Shown: piece by piece, positions 23,675 to 37,600 of the stretch | Position numbering within the stretch: position 1 is the first letter of the stretch | Layout: each line of letters starts with the position of its first letter | Origin: Archegozetes longisetosus | Lineage: Eukaryota; Arthropoda; Arachnida; Sarcoptiformes; Trhypochthoniidae | Reading direction: 5' to 3' | Assembly (NCBI GenBank): GCA_018873245.2 | Contig: JAEMBT020000002.1 | Span: 13,142,001-13,206,000 of the forward strand | Length of the DNA: 64,000 nucleotides | The notes under the pieces: generated by a model | The model's database searches: none | Seen by the model: only the letters and a program-made list of their open reading frames with translations | What the model was told of the DNA's origin: nothing | Translations under genes and position numbers: made by a program

Positions 23675-25214
23675 TTAATTATTTAAGTCAATTTCAACAA
23701 ATGCTTTTTCAAGGCCATTGTCATTATCACTGGAGTTTCCATTATCGTCAACATCAGTATCTAAACTTGGATTAAATGCAAACACATGATTGTCGTCTTG
23801 AATATTGCATAAGGAGGACGACGACACAAGTGGTGGAGATCTGGACGTATCTGAATTAGGCGAAAGACTAGCAAATACTTGCAAATTTAATTTTGTATCT
23901 ATTTTTAATTGTGGCACTTCTTCATTAGTCATTTGACGATTCTCTGGAAAACATGAAAATGTTTCAATTATTGCACTTGATCTGTTCCTAGAATTTATAA
24001 GCTTTATATCACTATTTTTTATATTAATCAAATTGATGGAGTCTATCTGAGTTAATCTGATGTTTGCAATGATCAGAATGACCTACCAGTTATTCTACTA
24101 CTCGTAGTTTCGAGTTCAGCCCCTACTCCGGGCTCTCTTATTAGTGACTTAGCGATCATTTGAGCGCGTTTTTCGTGAATCTCTTCCGATATGTTCTCTA
24201 AATCCTTAAGTGTTTTAGAGTAAGACTTTTTTGACTCTAAAATTATTTGACTTAATTTTTCAATTTGGGCTTTTATGTCATTGAGTTCTGTTTGTACTTT
24301 AGCTGATTCTTCATAATATGGCCTAAAAATAGTTTATACAATAAAATAAACTTTTAAATAAAAATCAATTGTTAAATGAATGAGATGAAATAATTTTACT
24401 TGGATTTTTTGATGGCACTTCTAAGTTGCTTCTCTAAAGTGGCGACACGTCTTTCTTCGTCCAAGTAATTTTGCATACATTTACTGTGTTCGTGTTCGCT
24501 TTGCTTTTTCAAAGTTTCGGCCTCCATGAACTAACATTCAATTGAATTATAAATAATTAGTATGACTTCTTCTATGTAATATGTCAACTACTTTCGATAA
24601 ATAAATATATTGACGGTATAGATTGGGACTTAAGTCATGTTTAAAGTAAGTACTGATGATAGAAATGAACGTACTTTAGCGGTGGCGTGATTTAGCATTT
24701 CTTGCCAAACAGTATCGAAATCGTTATTATTGCTATTATTGCGAAACTTTTGTTCAGCTGCAGTAATGGTTTGTTTTGCCTGAGAGTGCAATTGCGATGA
24801 TCTCTCAAACTGAAGGGCAGCGCTTTGACATCTCGACTGCAAACTGATCGCTTTGGCACGGCTTTCATAATAAGGTCGCGACTCTTCCACACATTTCCCT
24901 AACTTTTGCGACAATTTTTTAAGTCTTATTGAATTTTCGTTTAATGTGTTTCTAAACAAAGCGTTCGATTCCTGTCAACAAAATATTAATTAATTTATTT
25001 TTCAAACAAATGAATTGATTGATTGAAATGTTAACAAATCGTAACAATATTTATAAATAAATGTCTAAACCTTTGATTGACAAAGACTTACTTCGAATTG
25101 TTTTTCGAGCTTATTGATATTATTCGTATATTCATTCAATTGTTCCAATTTGTCTCTAATTCTTGGATCTAATTGTTCGTTGTTTTCCTCATCTTCTTCC
25201 TCGTCAGAAGACAT
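23675..25214 (-). CDS. SH3BP5: SH3BP5 family Rab11 exchange factor
   Basis: SH3BP5/REI-1 proteins are coiled-coil guanine nucleotide exchange factors for Rab11 on recycling endosomes. Exons 25214-25092, 24971-24675, 24530-24400, 24322-24087 and 23943-23675 sum to 352 codons with the stop. The start MSSDEEEDEENNEQLDPRI matches the acidic family N-terminus. Helices follow with KLGKCVEESRPYYE, TVWQEMLNHATAKV, KKSKPYYEESAK and ENISEEIHEKRAQM, which align throughout with the catalytic helical domain. The C-terminal 90 residues are Ser/Asp-rich and disordered. The splice phases all close. Confidence 0.95.
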
Positions 25215-27281
25215 GACTGTTTCTGTTAACAACAGTTAAACATAAAAATATGAATCAAATAAGTGACATACGATCGGATGAGTCATTTATAGAGATTGTC
25301 AGCACATTATGTGTGCATTATTAAATACATTCATACGCATAAACGCAATTCATATTCAGATATGGTTTATATGGATATCACTTTTTGTTTGTTTTTAATA
25401 TATTGCTGTTCAAACTTGAGAGCATTAATTCAAAACTGGATTCCCTCAAAGATAGAGGTCTACAAACTTTTCAAAGTAGTTCTCTATTAATAACTTTTTG
25501 CACAACAAATAAACTTTTAAAAATATATATAAACTTTAGGTTCAATGTAAGCAAAACATCAACTTCTCACATTTAATAACACTTTTGAATGTTGTATAAC
25601 AAATAACATGTTCAATTAAGTATTGAAAGTTATTTTAATTTTATATAGAGTCTATTACCTTCTTTAAGTCATCCATATATACCTAAAGTTACGCTTCAGA
25701 TTTTCAAGTTTAAAAAATTCCTAATGTAGAACAAACTTTTATTCTGATAAATAGTAAAATACTTTATTATCAATTATTAGTTTTACTGTTTAAGTAATCA
25801 AATCTTTTATGAAATAACATACAAACCTTTACGTTAGGCGATTGAAAAATTGATATTTGTGCAAGTTTCTGATGACTAAATAGCTTTCAACATAAAAGGA
25901 TTGCAGTTCGAATCAGTCTTATAGTAGCATCTCAAGCGAAAAAGTTGTCTTAAGTTGATTAGTCATTAATTGAAGGATCTGTACAAAATCCAAAGTTTGT
26001 CGAGATAATTAGCAAACTAGATTATGTATACTTTATAAGATTTTCAGTTTTATCGCATTGGTGCTGATATTACATTCTTACTGTTCAGCTGTATATAGCC
26101 TAACATTTGAGAACAGTTATCAATTGATTGACTCTATTTCACAATCCCTTCTATTAATGGCTTATCGATTCAAAAACGATTTAATTAAGGTCTTCGTTAC
26201 TTGCCATTTTCTTAAATAGCAATGTTGTAATTGTTAATTTATCAAGATTATCTGTAAACACTATTAAGTTTTATTCGAGGGCTTCATCAGTCGAATGATT
26301 ACAAATTTTGGTTTTCAAACAGTTTTGTCAAATATTTACTATGACACAACTTCTTTTTGTTCATAACGAGTTAAACGAGTATTATATCAATCTTTTAAAA
26401 CTATTCGAATTGAGGTTTAACGAGAAAATAAGGGTCAATATATTATGATTCAACCAATAAACATATTTACTCTCTCACATGTTTTCCTCATCTCACTTGT
26501 TATAAATTGAAAGAAAGTGATTGAACTGTTCTTAAAAATTACCGAGCTCATATATTTGCACTCTTTTCTCTACAATATATGTTGATCGGATTACAAGATC
26601 AGTTGAAAAGTCAGTTAGCAGATATGATAATTGTAACAATTACAATCTTGCAATTAAACCCAATTAAACCAATAGAACTTGTACTTAGAACAAAGGCTAT
26701 CAGTAAATCAACCCTTTTAAACTTTTAAAATATAGAGTAGCTGTTACTTTTCAATTGTCAACAGCATTGAAATCATTACTACTATTTCAAGAATAGTATG
26801 TAGTGTTCGGGTAATATTAATAGGTATAAACTATCAGATCGAAAGCAAGTTCACTAATTGTGATATGAGATGCAATACTTAAACTTTGCTTACTTATTAT
26901 GCTTTAAAGAAATTGCTCAACATCTTTCGAAAAGTCTTATACGTTTGAACTTGTGCTTTTTGAAGTGACAGATATCGAAAAATGCATGTCAAATTTTAAA
27001 AACCATATTTTATTGTAAATGATTAAAAAGAAAAATTTCAATTTCTACGTTTAACTTTCTTATTGATGACTATTTAAGTTATTTTGAAATAACTTTGATA
27101 ACACTCAGTTCTTTGTAAACATTTATGATATACAACATAATTATAAAATAAATTTTAAAATTTGACGAACGCGTACATAATTTGGACAATCGGAACTTTG
27201 ATAAACTAGTTTCTCTCTATTTCAGACATAATAGAAAAAAATTTAATAACAAATGTAATTATCAAATAATTGAATTTCGAA
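25215..27281. other. 2 kb AT-rich intergenic region
   Basis: Upstream of SH3BP5 (-) and downstream of SLC25A1 (-). Small open frames at 25296-25576 (+) show no family character. A BoxB-like GTTCGAATC at about 25909 lacks a tRNA fold around it. No supported feature. Confidence 0.5.
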
Positions 27282-29279
27282 CTATGTTTTCCAAATCTTA
27301 TTGAAGAGATCCATAAAACTGTCATAAATCATGAAAGTTATGGCCACATCAAGACAGACACGACCCAATCGCGGAACAGTTCCCTTATAAAAGGCAGGAA
27401 AGCCTTCGTTTTTAGCGATTTGTATGAAGCAATCAAATGTGTTCTTGTATTTTGATGCTTCGAGTCCTTGCATTCTAGTCTTCACGACATCGATCGGTGT
27501 ATTACCGAAAACACTGGCAGCTCCAGCCACAGCTCCAAATGCGCCCACAACCAACTTATTGACTGGTTTATTGGGATCTCCACCACGATACCAGTCCTTA
27601 AGTGTTTCCATTACAAAGAAACGAATCGCTTGATTGCTGCCTTGTTTTAGAATTGTAGCCGTCAGTCCCTGATAAGTTCCTTTGAACCCCTGCTCTCTTA
27701 CGATTTCTCTGACTCCATGAACAAAACCTTTATATTTTGGATTTGGACTGTTTTGATCGTTAATGAACTTGACTTTAACCGTTTCCATAGGAGTGACCGC
27801 AAATATCGCTTCGCAAACTCCTGCTCCCAAACCACAAAGCAGTCTGTTAGTTGGAGACAAGTTTCCGCGTTGATCCACATTTCGTTTTTTAAGTTCTTCA
27901 AAAGCACCAAATCTTTAATTTCGGAAAAAGAATTCGATTAAGATTTTTAACATAATTTTAATATTACTCTGATTGTGCTTTGAAATAGTAATTAGATTAT
28001 AATAAGTCTCTCACAGTTTGAACAAAACAATCACTGGACAGTTCAATAGCTAACAGACTTGATACTTTTGAAAAAATAATATCTACCGAAACTCACCTCT
28101 TATGAAATGACCCCAATTACTGCCTTATATTAAGCATTTTTATTAGCTCAACAAATACTTGCAATCATATTTTTATACGCCAAAATTGTCAAAAATTATT
28201 TCATTTTTAGATAAGAATGTTAAACATAAAATAAGTTAGTACTAAGTAATATTATGGATGTAAATGAAATTAATTTGCAAATTTGAGAGTCGCTCAAAAT
28301 AAGCTCTATCTAATTTTGCCTAAAATTAACTATAATTTTTTGACGACTTAAAACTTTCTGTTAAACAATAAATGTGAAAAAGTTGCGAGACATAAGTAAT
28401 CGCTTATCAAATAGAACCTGAAATAGATTAACGAAATACAGATAATAAAAAATTGATAACTGTCTCACATTTTTGGTACAGTTTTAAACACAGTTCTTAT
28501 TAATGGTTTGGAAATGTATTTCATAAATTAAGAGACAATAAGACAAAGTATTAGTTAATCAAAAGAGGAAATACCTAACAGCAGACTTAGGAATTGATCC
28601 ATATACAAGAACACTGAGACCTCGATACAGACCGAAAATTCCATGGCCTTTAACAGTCTGTTTGACAACATCTGCAATTCCTGAATATCTGGGTTTTGCA
28701 CTTCTCTCGTCTAATTGCAATTGAGTTTTGACGTATTCAGTTGGAAATGTTATGCATATCTCAATGCCACCAGTTATTCCACCTTTCATTCAATTAATTC
28801 ATTTTATTAATTCATATTTCACTAAACTTATGTTCTACTTATAGATTTGATCACAAAAACTCAGTATTCAAATCAATTCATGTTTTGCATTGAGTTTAAC
28901 AATTTCCTATCATTTTAAAGATGAACTCAAAATGAAAGTGAGGATCACAATAATTATCTCATTTTCTTACTTTCATATAATACTAAATACGAATACAACG
29001 AAAACTATCTGAACGTTCAAATATGAATTGATCGAAATTTAATATAATTAAAATCGATCTCACAGTATTCTGTCTAGTAATAAATAGTGATACAATTATA
29101 TTTTTAGAGATTTTATTTTAAAAATATATTAAAATTCTAATCAAAATTATAAATATAATTATGAAAAATAGTAATAATTTTTAGTAATGATGAAAACCTG
29201 CGAGAATTCCTTTCAAAGTCTTCTGAAAACTGGACACATTGGTCAACATTTTCACGTTATTTTCGTTATTTCGATTCAT
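27282..29279 (-). CDS. SLC25A1: Mitochondrial tricarboxylate (citrate) carrier
   Basis: Exchanges mitochondrial citrate for cytosolic malate across the inner membrane, feeding fatty acid and sterol synthesis. Exons 29279-29198, 28782-28575 and 27912-27282 sum to 307 codons with the stop, 306 residues against 311 in human. All three carrier signatures are present: [21 protein letters not shown] and [12 protein letters not shown]. The rest matches SLC25A1 closely ([17 protein letters not shown]-like [38 protein letters not shown]). It has a short N-terminus without the long vertebrate extension. Introns of 415 and 662 nt are long for this window. Confidence 0.97.
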
Positions 29280-30727
29280 TTTTGTAGTTATTAATTAAAT
29301 ATTACAATGAAATCAACTGAAAATAATTAAACCAGTAATTGAAATATCAGTAATTTGTAGTTATATCAATTTTATAAAATTGTATTTTTAGAAGTAATTC
29401 AATTTAGAAAAATGAAAATCTAGTTCACAACCAATCAATTGAAGGCAACTTTAGTTTACGATAAATTACTTGTTGACCAAAAATTTGGTTTATATCTTAG
29501 ATTCAGTTGTGAACTCAATAAACTCTAAGTGAAAGTCATTATTAATTTGTTTCAAATTATCCTCATTTAAGTTTAGGTGAAGTAATGCTTTTTAGCAGAC
29601 ATTGAACAGGAGTCCTTAACGTGAGTTAATACTGGCGCCGACTCAGTCTATCGTTGCGTCTCACCATTGATCAAACGATCAATGGCACGATTATATTACG
29701 TGAAATTCATGATCAAGTGATTGGCTCACGGCTCACTATTTTACTTTACTTCAAATGAGACAAACTTTAGTTTACGTAAAAACATTACAGGTATTTGAAT
29801 CGTGCAAAACATTAACAGCTGACGACTAATTAAACAGATAATTAAGTCTGTCAAGTTTGACTCATATTTTAGAGCTCGACCTTAAGTTCTTATCAGTAAA
29901 GTGATTATTAGAAATGTTGTTCAAAAGTACTACTCAATTGATATAAAGTAATTTCAAAACTTTTAGCTTTGCTTTCAAATTAATATACTGAAAGTATGAT
30001 TGGTCACTATTTAACTACGCTAAATATGAGACACTTGAAATTGAAAAAAAGCAGTCTGCCATGTAATCATAACTTTAAGATTTATTAGTTTTTTGCACAA
30101 CTTATTTCATAGTCGATTTATTATGATATGAATCCCAAAAAATGATTATTGGAATATATAGTTGAATCGACTTTCTACACATATAATTGATTTAATCCAG
30201 AATATAAACTTAAATTATTATTAATTAAACAAAACTGTAACGTATTTTTGGTTTTGATCAAGTTTTTAATAATTGCATAGAGAGCACAAAATGGTTAATC
30301 AAAGGTATTACAGGTTATTTGCATTGATCACTCCAAATAACTTACAACAAAATTGAATAGAATTAAGAACTTCAGTTCAGACATAGAATTGATTTTCCTT
30401 CATCAAAGGGAATCAGAGAAAAAGTTATGTTATTCGAAAAAAATTGAATTATATTTAAAACAGTAGTTTATACAGAAGATATAGTGTAGCTCTTAATTGT
30501 TGATAAAGTTCAAATAAATTGTGCAAACAATCACTTGAGTTAAGAATAATGTGTATATTATTTTATTGATAAGTCTGACAAAGAATTGGTTCATGCTTCA
30601 TATACTCTTAATCGATACGTACAGCTATATCGGAGATCAGCGACGAATTCGTTAAAATGTGTAACTTTCTCATTAATTTAACTAAATTAATTTGAAATTT
30701 AAGGCACACCAAAGTTTTTGTTGCCTC
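29280..30727. other. Intergenic region between SLC25A1 and RIMBP
   Basis: Promoter side of SLC25A1 and 3' side of the RIMBP gene, both on -. Contains a 22-bp palindrome (CCATTGATC, AAAC, GATCAATGG) at about 29663-29684 in a slightly GC-richer patch at 29620-29710. No coding exon recognised. Confidence 0.5.
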
Positions 30728-31615
30728 TCATAACTTGAATATGTTTTTCATGGTATTTAAAATAGTTCCTCCCTGTTGTTGACCCATTTGTTGACCCATT
30801 TGTTGACCCATTTGCTGACCCATAAGTTGTCCCATTTGTTGTCCACTTTGTCCGTATTGTTGCTGTTGTTGTCCATAAGAGCCGTAGGATTGTGTTCCTA
30901 ACGGGTGATGACCCATAGTAGGATGACTCTGACTCGGGTGAGCGAATGGTCCGCGAGCGCCGAGCGGTGTCGTCGCCTCTTCCAATATCTTCTTTCCACT
31001 TGCAAAAAGACTTCCTAACATACCTGTATGTTGTTGTTGTTGTTGCTGTTGTTGTTGTTGTTGTTGTTGATGATGATGCTGCTGTTGCTGAGGGTTATTG
31101 TTATGGTTGGGCTGATTCGTGAGTCTAGGATTTGTGGCACTGTGTAAGTCAAGAGTAGTCGGTCGTTGTTTATTGCCAGGCATTGCGACCCCTCCTTGAA
31201 ACATGGCGTTGTATTGCGTTTGCGTTTGCAAGGCTTGTCCCCCCATTACCGCCATTGGGCCCATTGGCCCCTGTTGTCTCATACCCCGTCCCATCGCTTG
31301 GTTTGGTTGTTGCTGTTGTTGGTATTGCTGTTGGCTGCTGTACATCGACTGTTGTTGGGACTGGATGGCCTGTTGCTGGTGTTGGATGTACTGGTGTTGC
31401 TGCTGGTGCTGCCCCAGAGGGCCCGATCCCCCCGCCTGTGGCTGCTGACCCGTAATATACGACTGCATTGGCCCTTGTGTCCGACGAGGATCTCCTGGTT
31501 GTTGATGTGGGTGCATTGCTGGGCCCACATGTGGGTGTTGTGGTGCTATGCCTTGTCCCTCCGCTATGCGATGATCGCCTCTTTGGCCCACCTGTTGAAG
31601 CGATGCCTGTTTGCC
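30728..31615 (-). repeat. Gln-rich terminal RIMBP exon with CAG/CAA and 12-bp repeats
   Basis: The last RIMBP exon is much more GC-rich than its surroundings. It encodes a polyglutamine run of about 13 residues (about 31027-31068, mostly CAA with some CAG), a His/Gln mix, many other Q blocks, and a tandem 12-bp unit encoding MGQQ about five times (about 30778-30838). It ends [11 protein letters not shown]. The splice into it from 32157 uses a GTGAGT donor in phase 0, which supports it as part of RIMBP. Length polymorphism would be expected. Confidence 0.75.
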
Positions 31616-34600
31616 CTAGTTTTGATTAATTTGAAAATATAATTGATTAGTTGACTCTAGGTTTGAAAGCTTGACATGTTTTGATACATTTGATAACATT
31701 AACGAACACATAAACTCAGGACAAAACGTGAGAATAGATATAAGGGAGCAGAGCATTGGAGGAGTGATGATTACAAGTGATTCATTATGGCTTAAGTGAT
31801 GCGTTTGGATCATATGTGATGGACTTTTTGATGCATTATTTGGTGGGCTTTTTGTGCCTTTGTCTCAATTTTGTATTCATCGATGGGACACACGCACGAA
31901 AAAGAAAATAGTGATAAGACTTTAGGCATTTATACACTTGGAATATATAAGATTTTCATTATTGTTACTTAAAACACACTTTTAAGACACACTTAAGAAC
32001 TTGGATTAGTGGTCACATGCAACACATGTAGGACCCAATCGGATCAACGATTATTCGGACTGAGATCATGCCAAAACGCATTCTATTGAGTCAATAATGA
32101 TTGAACACTTATTGACCCTATCCTTTGCTCCACTCCCCACCTTTAATTCGACTCACATGACGAACGTTCGCATCAACGGGAGCCACTTCCGACAAAAAGT
32201 TCGATGGAACCAAACCGCGAACACCATTTACTTCACCCATAAAGAATCCATCCTCATCCATATCTCCATAAATGTAAACAATGTCGCCCGTATTAAAAGC
32301 CAGTTCCATCTGAAATTTTAGTATAAGATAACCATTAATTCTGAATCAAACTCTAAACAAATCACAAAAAATGATGAGCGAAAAAACTGAAGCGAAACAA
32401 CTACTTGTATTCTATGGACTCTTGTTACATCTACTTCTATCTAGTTTGGACAATCAAAATTCTAAACTTCTAGTACGAAGTTTCCTATACTAACAAATAA
32501 ACATTGAATTGAGCTAATAGAAAACTATTTAGTAGAGAGTGCATTAAGGTTAATAAGCTTGTATGAGCTTGCAGCTCCAACTCTGAGAAAGAACTGTGTC
32601 CTACCTTAAAACTTAGAAATATCTTCTATTGCCTGACAAAATGTGACAAATGCAAACAATCTAATTTCATTCGAATATGTACACTAAAAGCTACATCTGA
32701 AAAGCTTTTTCAATACTTCAATTTATACGATTGGTTGCAAAAAAACACAACCTAACAGTAGTACCAGGTTCGAACACAAGTCAAGAAAACAGATTCTTTT
32801 CTAACTGTCATAATCGTTTTAAATCTATCAAAACTTAAACAGTGGATGAACTTGGTTAATTGATTATGTTAGATTTTTGCTTAAAACTATTTGATTAATT
32901 AAAAACATGACGAAGTTGTGACTTAATTTCATTTTCACGTGAGATCTAGTATCGATTTGCACTTAAAAATTAATCTTAGTTTAGAAGTATGTGCGCAATC
33001 TCTTTACTGAATGGTGCAAATTGTTACTTTATTAATGTTTATATTTCTGTCTTTCAAGTCAAGTAATGTCTATTCCCTTTATGCTAAAGCATAAATATAT
33101 GTTCTAGTGTACTTTTTAGAGTACTTTGCTCAATGTAAGAGTCACTGACGAGAAGGTTTAGTACTCTTCAGACACACAAAAATAAGATCTTGAACACGTG
33201 CTAAGATGTTTAGCTCAACTTTGACTGAGTGGAGCTCGAGTAATTAGTTTTACATTCTGTTTATAAAGTGATTATAAGAAAGCCGTCGATTCACGTACTT
33301 CTGCGTCAACATTCGGCGAAAGCTCTTGTGGATCATAATCATAGAGTGCAACCATTTTTCTGACATGTAAATGAGCCCACGGATCATTAGATGAAGTGTT
33401 ATGTCTTCCTCTTTGATCAGTTTCATTATCGTACTGCACTTCAGACACCATATTGCAGGGCACAAACCCAATTCGTCCATTCGCTTCCCCCTATAGAAGC
33501 CGTCCGCATCTTTATCACCAAAGATCTGAATGAAGTAAAGATTTCATTCAATTTATTAGTAGCAATAATTAAAGTCATCCAAAAATGTTTAAAAGTTCTA
33601 CTTTGATCAGTTGTCCCTCTTGAAAGGGCAATTCCTCTTCTGCTGCGTCAGGATTTGGTGACATAGAGAGTGGGTCATAATCGAACAGAGCCACAAACCA
33701 ACGAATTCCTCGCTCACGATCTCTCTGCGTGTTAGCTCTTCTATTGGGCATATGTTCTGAGGGACCGAAATGAGATCTCTCGTAATCACTGATAGCTCGT
33801 GTTCTTTGTGGCGGCACAGGAGACACACCATAATTACGTGCAATTCCTCCTACTCTTTGCCTCATCGATGCATCAAACTCTTCTTCAGAGTAACTTTCAA
33901 TAGGATTAATACTTTCACTCGGAGTATCTTTTGTTATTTCAATCGCCGGAATATTCATTCTCGATATCAAGTCTTTATCACTTAAATTTTCTTCATGTTC
34001 AATATGTTGCCCTTGACTGTGACCCGTAATAGTGTGATGTGTTTGAGGATGGCCAAATGCTGGCTTTGCTGATGATGTTTTTGTTGTAATGCACGATTTG
34101 TAGCACTTGTTCGCGTTGATGGACGACTTACTACTGCTTTATTTGTTCGGTGATCGTATGTGCTCTATAATTATCATTACATTAAAAATACGAATTATAC
34201 TCATTTCAAATGATTCGTTTGAATCCATTAAAGAAAGTCAAACTCGATTAAGCCATAACACACTTCGTTTCAATTAAACATTTCTATTTTAAAGTTTGAA
34301 ACAGTTTTATAAAATCTAAGCCAAAATTGATTGTCAAATATTTATTCAATATTCACAATTACTAGGTAATGATTGAACGAATAGGTTTTATCTAAATATG
34401 AGTGCAAGTGTGAAATGACATTGAATTAGTTGGATACAAGGGGAAGATAAACATTACTAAACAGTTAGACACAGTCGACACGAACAATATGACCATTGAA
34501 ACGATTGAACGCATATTTACAACTTACAAACAACTGGTAAACAATAGATTGTACAATACGTACTAACAACTTAATTGATGTGGAGGTGGTACACATCAAA

Positions 34601-37600
34601 ATGATTAGAACGATAAATGATAAACAACACTAAACAGTTAGAAAACCAAAAACAATGATACAGAACTAATGTTAATGAAATATCTAATTATCCTTATAAC
34701 TACCTGAGACGTTGGGTCAAATGCTTTTGCACGTCTCACTACGCTGTTCATTAGTTGAGTTAATTCAGTATCAGACTCAGAATCGGAATGATGCGTCTGT
34801 TTGCAGAAGATTGACATGCAATTTATCAATCAATCGATTTATTAAATTAAAAGTAACGGTAATTCCAAATAAGACAACTTAGATAAAAGCCTCTGGTTAT
34901 TAGCTTATTATTACATGATATAAAATTTTGCTATTAAGAGAATTGAATTTCATCAAAGAATCGTATTATGCAGAATAAGAATATAATCTAACGAACGCAC
35001 ATTCAGAACGTTGGAAAAGAATGCATTAATGCAATTAACTTATTAAATAGAGATATCTAAATATAGCAGTGTTTATTTTGCATTTAATTTGCTTGAAATG
35101 TCAAATTCATATCCTCTTTCATCTCATGCATCACTTCATTCTCATTAGACATTATAAAATCAATTAATGCCAGCTTATCATAAACTTATGTATATAATAG
35201 AGTACAATAATAATAATAATAATTATTATTATATAAATGTTAATCAGAAAGTATTAAGCTTTCTATGATTACCTTTTTACTGTGCTGAATTGGTAACTTC
35301 AAGAGCTCATCCGGTATCTGACATGGCATTGAATCTTGCGATAAGTTTTCACCAGATTTAGTGCGTACTGTAATCGCTTTCTTATGCAAATGCTCTAACA
35401 GCGATATATCGAGTAATGCGTGATCTCCTGTCAAATTAATTAAACCTTTGGTTAGTTTTATTCAAGTAAAAGTGCTTTTTCCGTAATTGTCTACTCTATT
35501 GTCCAAACATTCAATTACCAGTTGGACTATCGATTTCTGATAACTTTTTATGACCAGCAAATACTGCATATCCGGTCACTGGACAGTTATTAGAGGTGCC
35601 AAATTGGTTGAGTGTGACGGGCAGCCAAGTCACTAGTAGTGTTCCTTCTTGTGGACCTGACTCTACTTGAATGTCAACTGGTGGATCGGGAAGACCTGAT
35701 TCAAAATAGTATAATCGATCAGATTTGAACCTAAATTCTATGCACTCTGATTATCGATCTAACTTAGACCTACTTTTTGGTAATGTTCTAAAGTCAACAA
35801 AAGTTGTGAGCATTTCTAATTTTTTTGGATTTTTCTCGTCACTACAAAGTAATTTTCCGGGTTTGGCACGAACTGATACGCGATATAATGTATTCGCTGC
35901 TAATCCAGTAATCAAGTGCTTAAAAACACTCGGTCTCACTGTACGAACTTCAACGCTATTTACAGCTACCACATGATAAAAATTAGAGTTACATGGAATC
36001 CAAGATATCACTGCAGAGTCGGAAGTTATATTTGAGGCCTTTACACAACAGGGCGCGAACGGTATATCTTAACAAATTAAACAAAAGTTAATCAAATCAG
36101 AAACAGTTGATTCATGTCTGAATGCCTTACTCTTTCCAATAACTATAGTACATCCCGGATCTTTCGATTGGCGTCCACTTCTATCAACGGCTCGAACACT
36201 TATTCTATGAGGCTATGAGAGTGAAACTCATTTGAATCAATCAATACTTAAATAGCAGTACTGTATTTATTGCTACCATTGATGAATCGACGCCTTCTAC
36301 TAATGCCTTAGTTCTGTCTCCGCTTGGAATCGTTGCCTTTAACACTCCGTCGACATAAATTTGGAACGATTCGATCATACTTTTAGGACATTCCGGATGA
36401 AGCCAACCAATCAAAACACTTTTGTGCAGTTGACGCTCTAGTATTAGACGTTGCGGTGGAGCGACTAAACAAGATTGAATCACGCTTTTCTTCATTTTAT
36501 ACTTTATATATATCATTATATTATCTAAGTTTTATGATTCTATTACTGTCAAAGTTTCGAATAATAACTAATCAGAAACAAAACGACAAACCATTTAGTT
36601 CGAGTCTTAAATGCATTTAGCATTAAGTCTCTCTAATAAAGTTTGTAATATTTTTTACCCAACTATAACTACAGCAAATTTATTGGATAATAAATGCAAT
36701 CATCTATAACTTTGAAACCATAACAAATAAAGCTAAACTCGAACTATAATATTTTGCTTGGCTTAAAATCAATAAAACGATATTTTTTCTTTTGATAATT
36801 CAATAAAATACAGAATATAAATCTAGAAAAAACTTTTGCAAACCTATCCAAACTTTTAAGCGAATGTCTTTTGACTGATACAAATGATTCTAAACTATAT
36901 TGAATTTAATTGAATCAATTTGGTTTGCCATAAGAATATCCTTACCAGTATTTTTAGCTGCCTCTACTTCAGCTCTTTCTAAATCTGAAATATCTTCATC
37001 GATTTCAGTGATGTCTTCCAAATCAATGTAATCATTGATGCGATGAAAGTCGTCTGGAAACAATTAAAGAACAGCAAAATATGGTGAGAAAAATAATTGA
37101 ATCATGACTAACGGAGTGAAGAGCGAACACTAATTTTTAAACTGTTCAATATTTTTCAATTCTGCTCTCAGTATTATTCGGCATAACATTAGAATAAAGT
37201 AAGGCTTAGCTAAAAGTATTAATAAATTCACTAAAATAAACTTTATTTGATTATTTTCTAAATTACTGCTACATTGTATGACGAGTTTAGGGCTAATCAA
37301 TTAAGCTTGAAATTATTTCAGACTTAAACAACTGTTAGGATCACCAAATGGATCAGACAAATCAAATGTTCAACTTAAATAAGGCAACGTTCATCAAAAT
37401 AATTAGAAATGTTCCACTTTGCCACAAAAGTGATCAAATTTGAACTTGAAATACAAGCGCATTATTGTAAAACTATGATTTTACGATCAATCATTAGTTA
37501 AGAAAGAATTATGAGATCGCTATAATAAATATTGAATCGATGTTCGAACAACATTAAAACAATGTCAGACTACTTATTTGATAGATACCTGATATCTAAG

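Noticed and set aside
25900-25920. BoxB-like GTTCGAATC suggestive of a tRNA
   Set aside because: No acceptor stem, D arm or anticodon arm could be paired around it.
31166-31642. Long open frames on + over the Gln-rich RIMBP exon
   Set aside because: They are antisense readings of CAG/CAA repeats (poly Leu/Cys/Val) and lack any protein signature.
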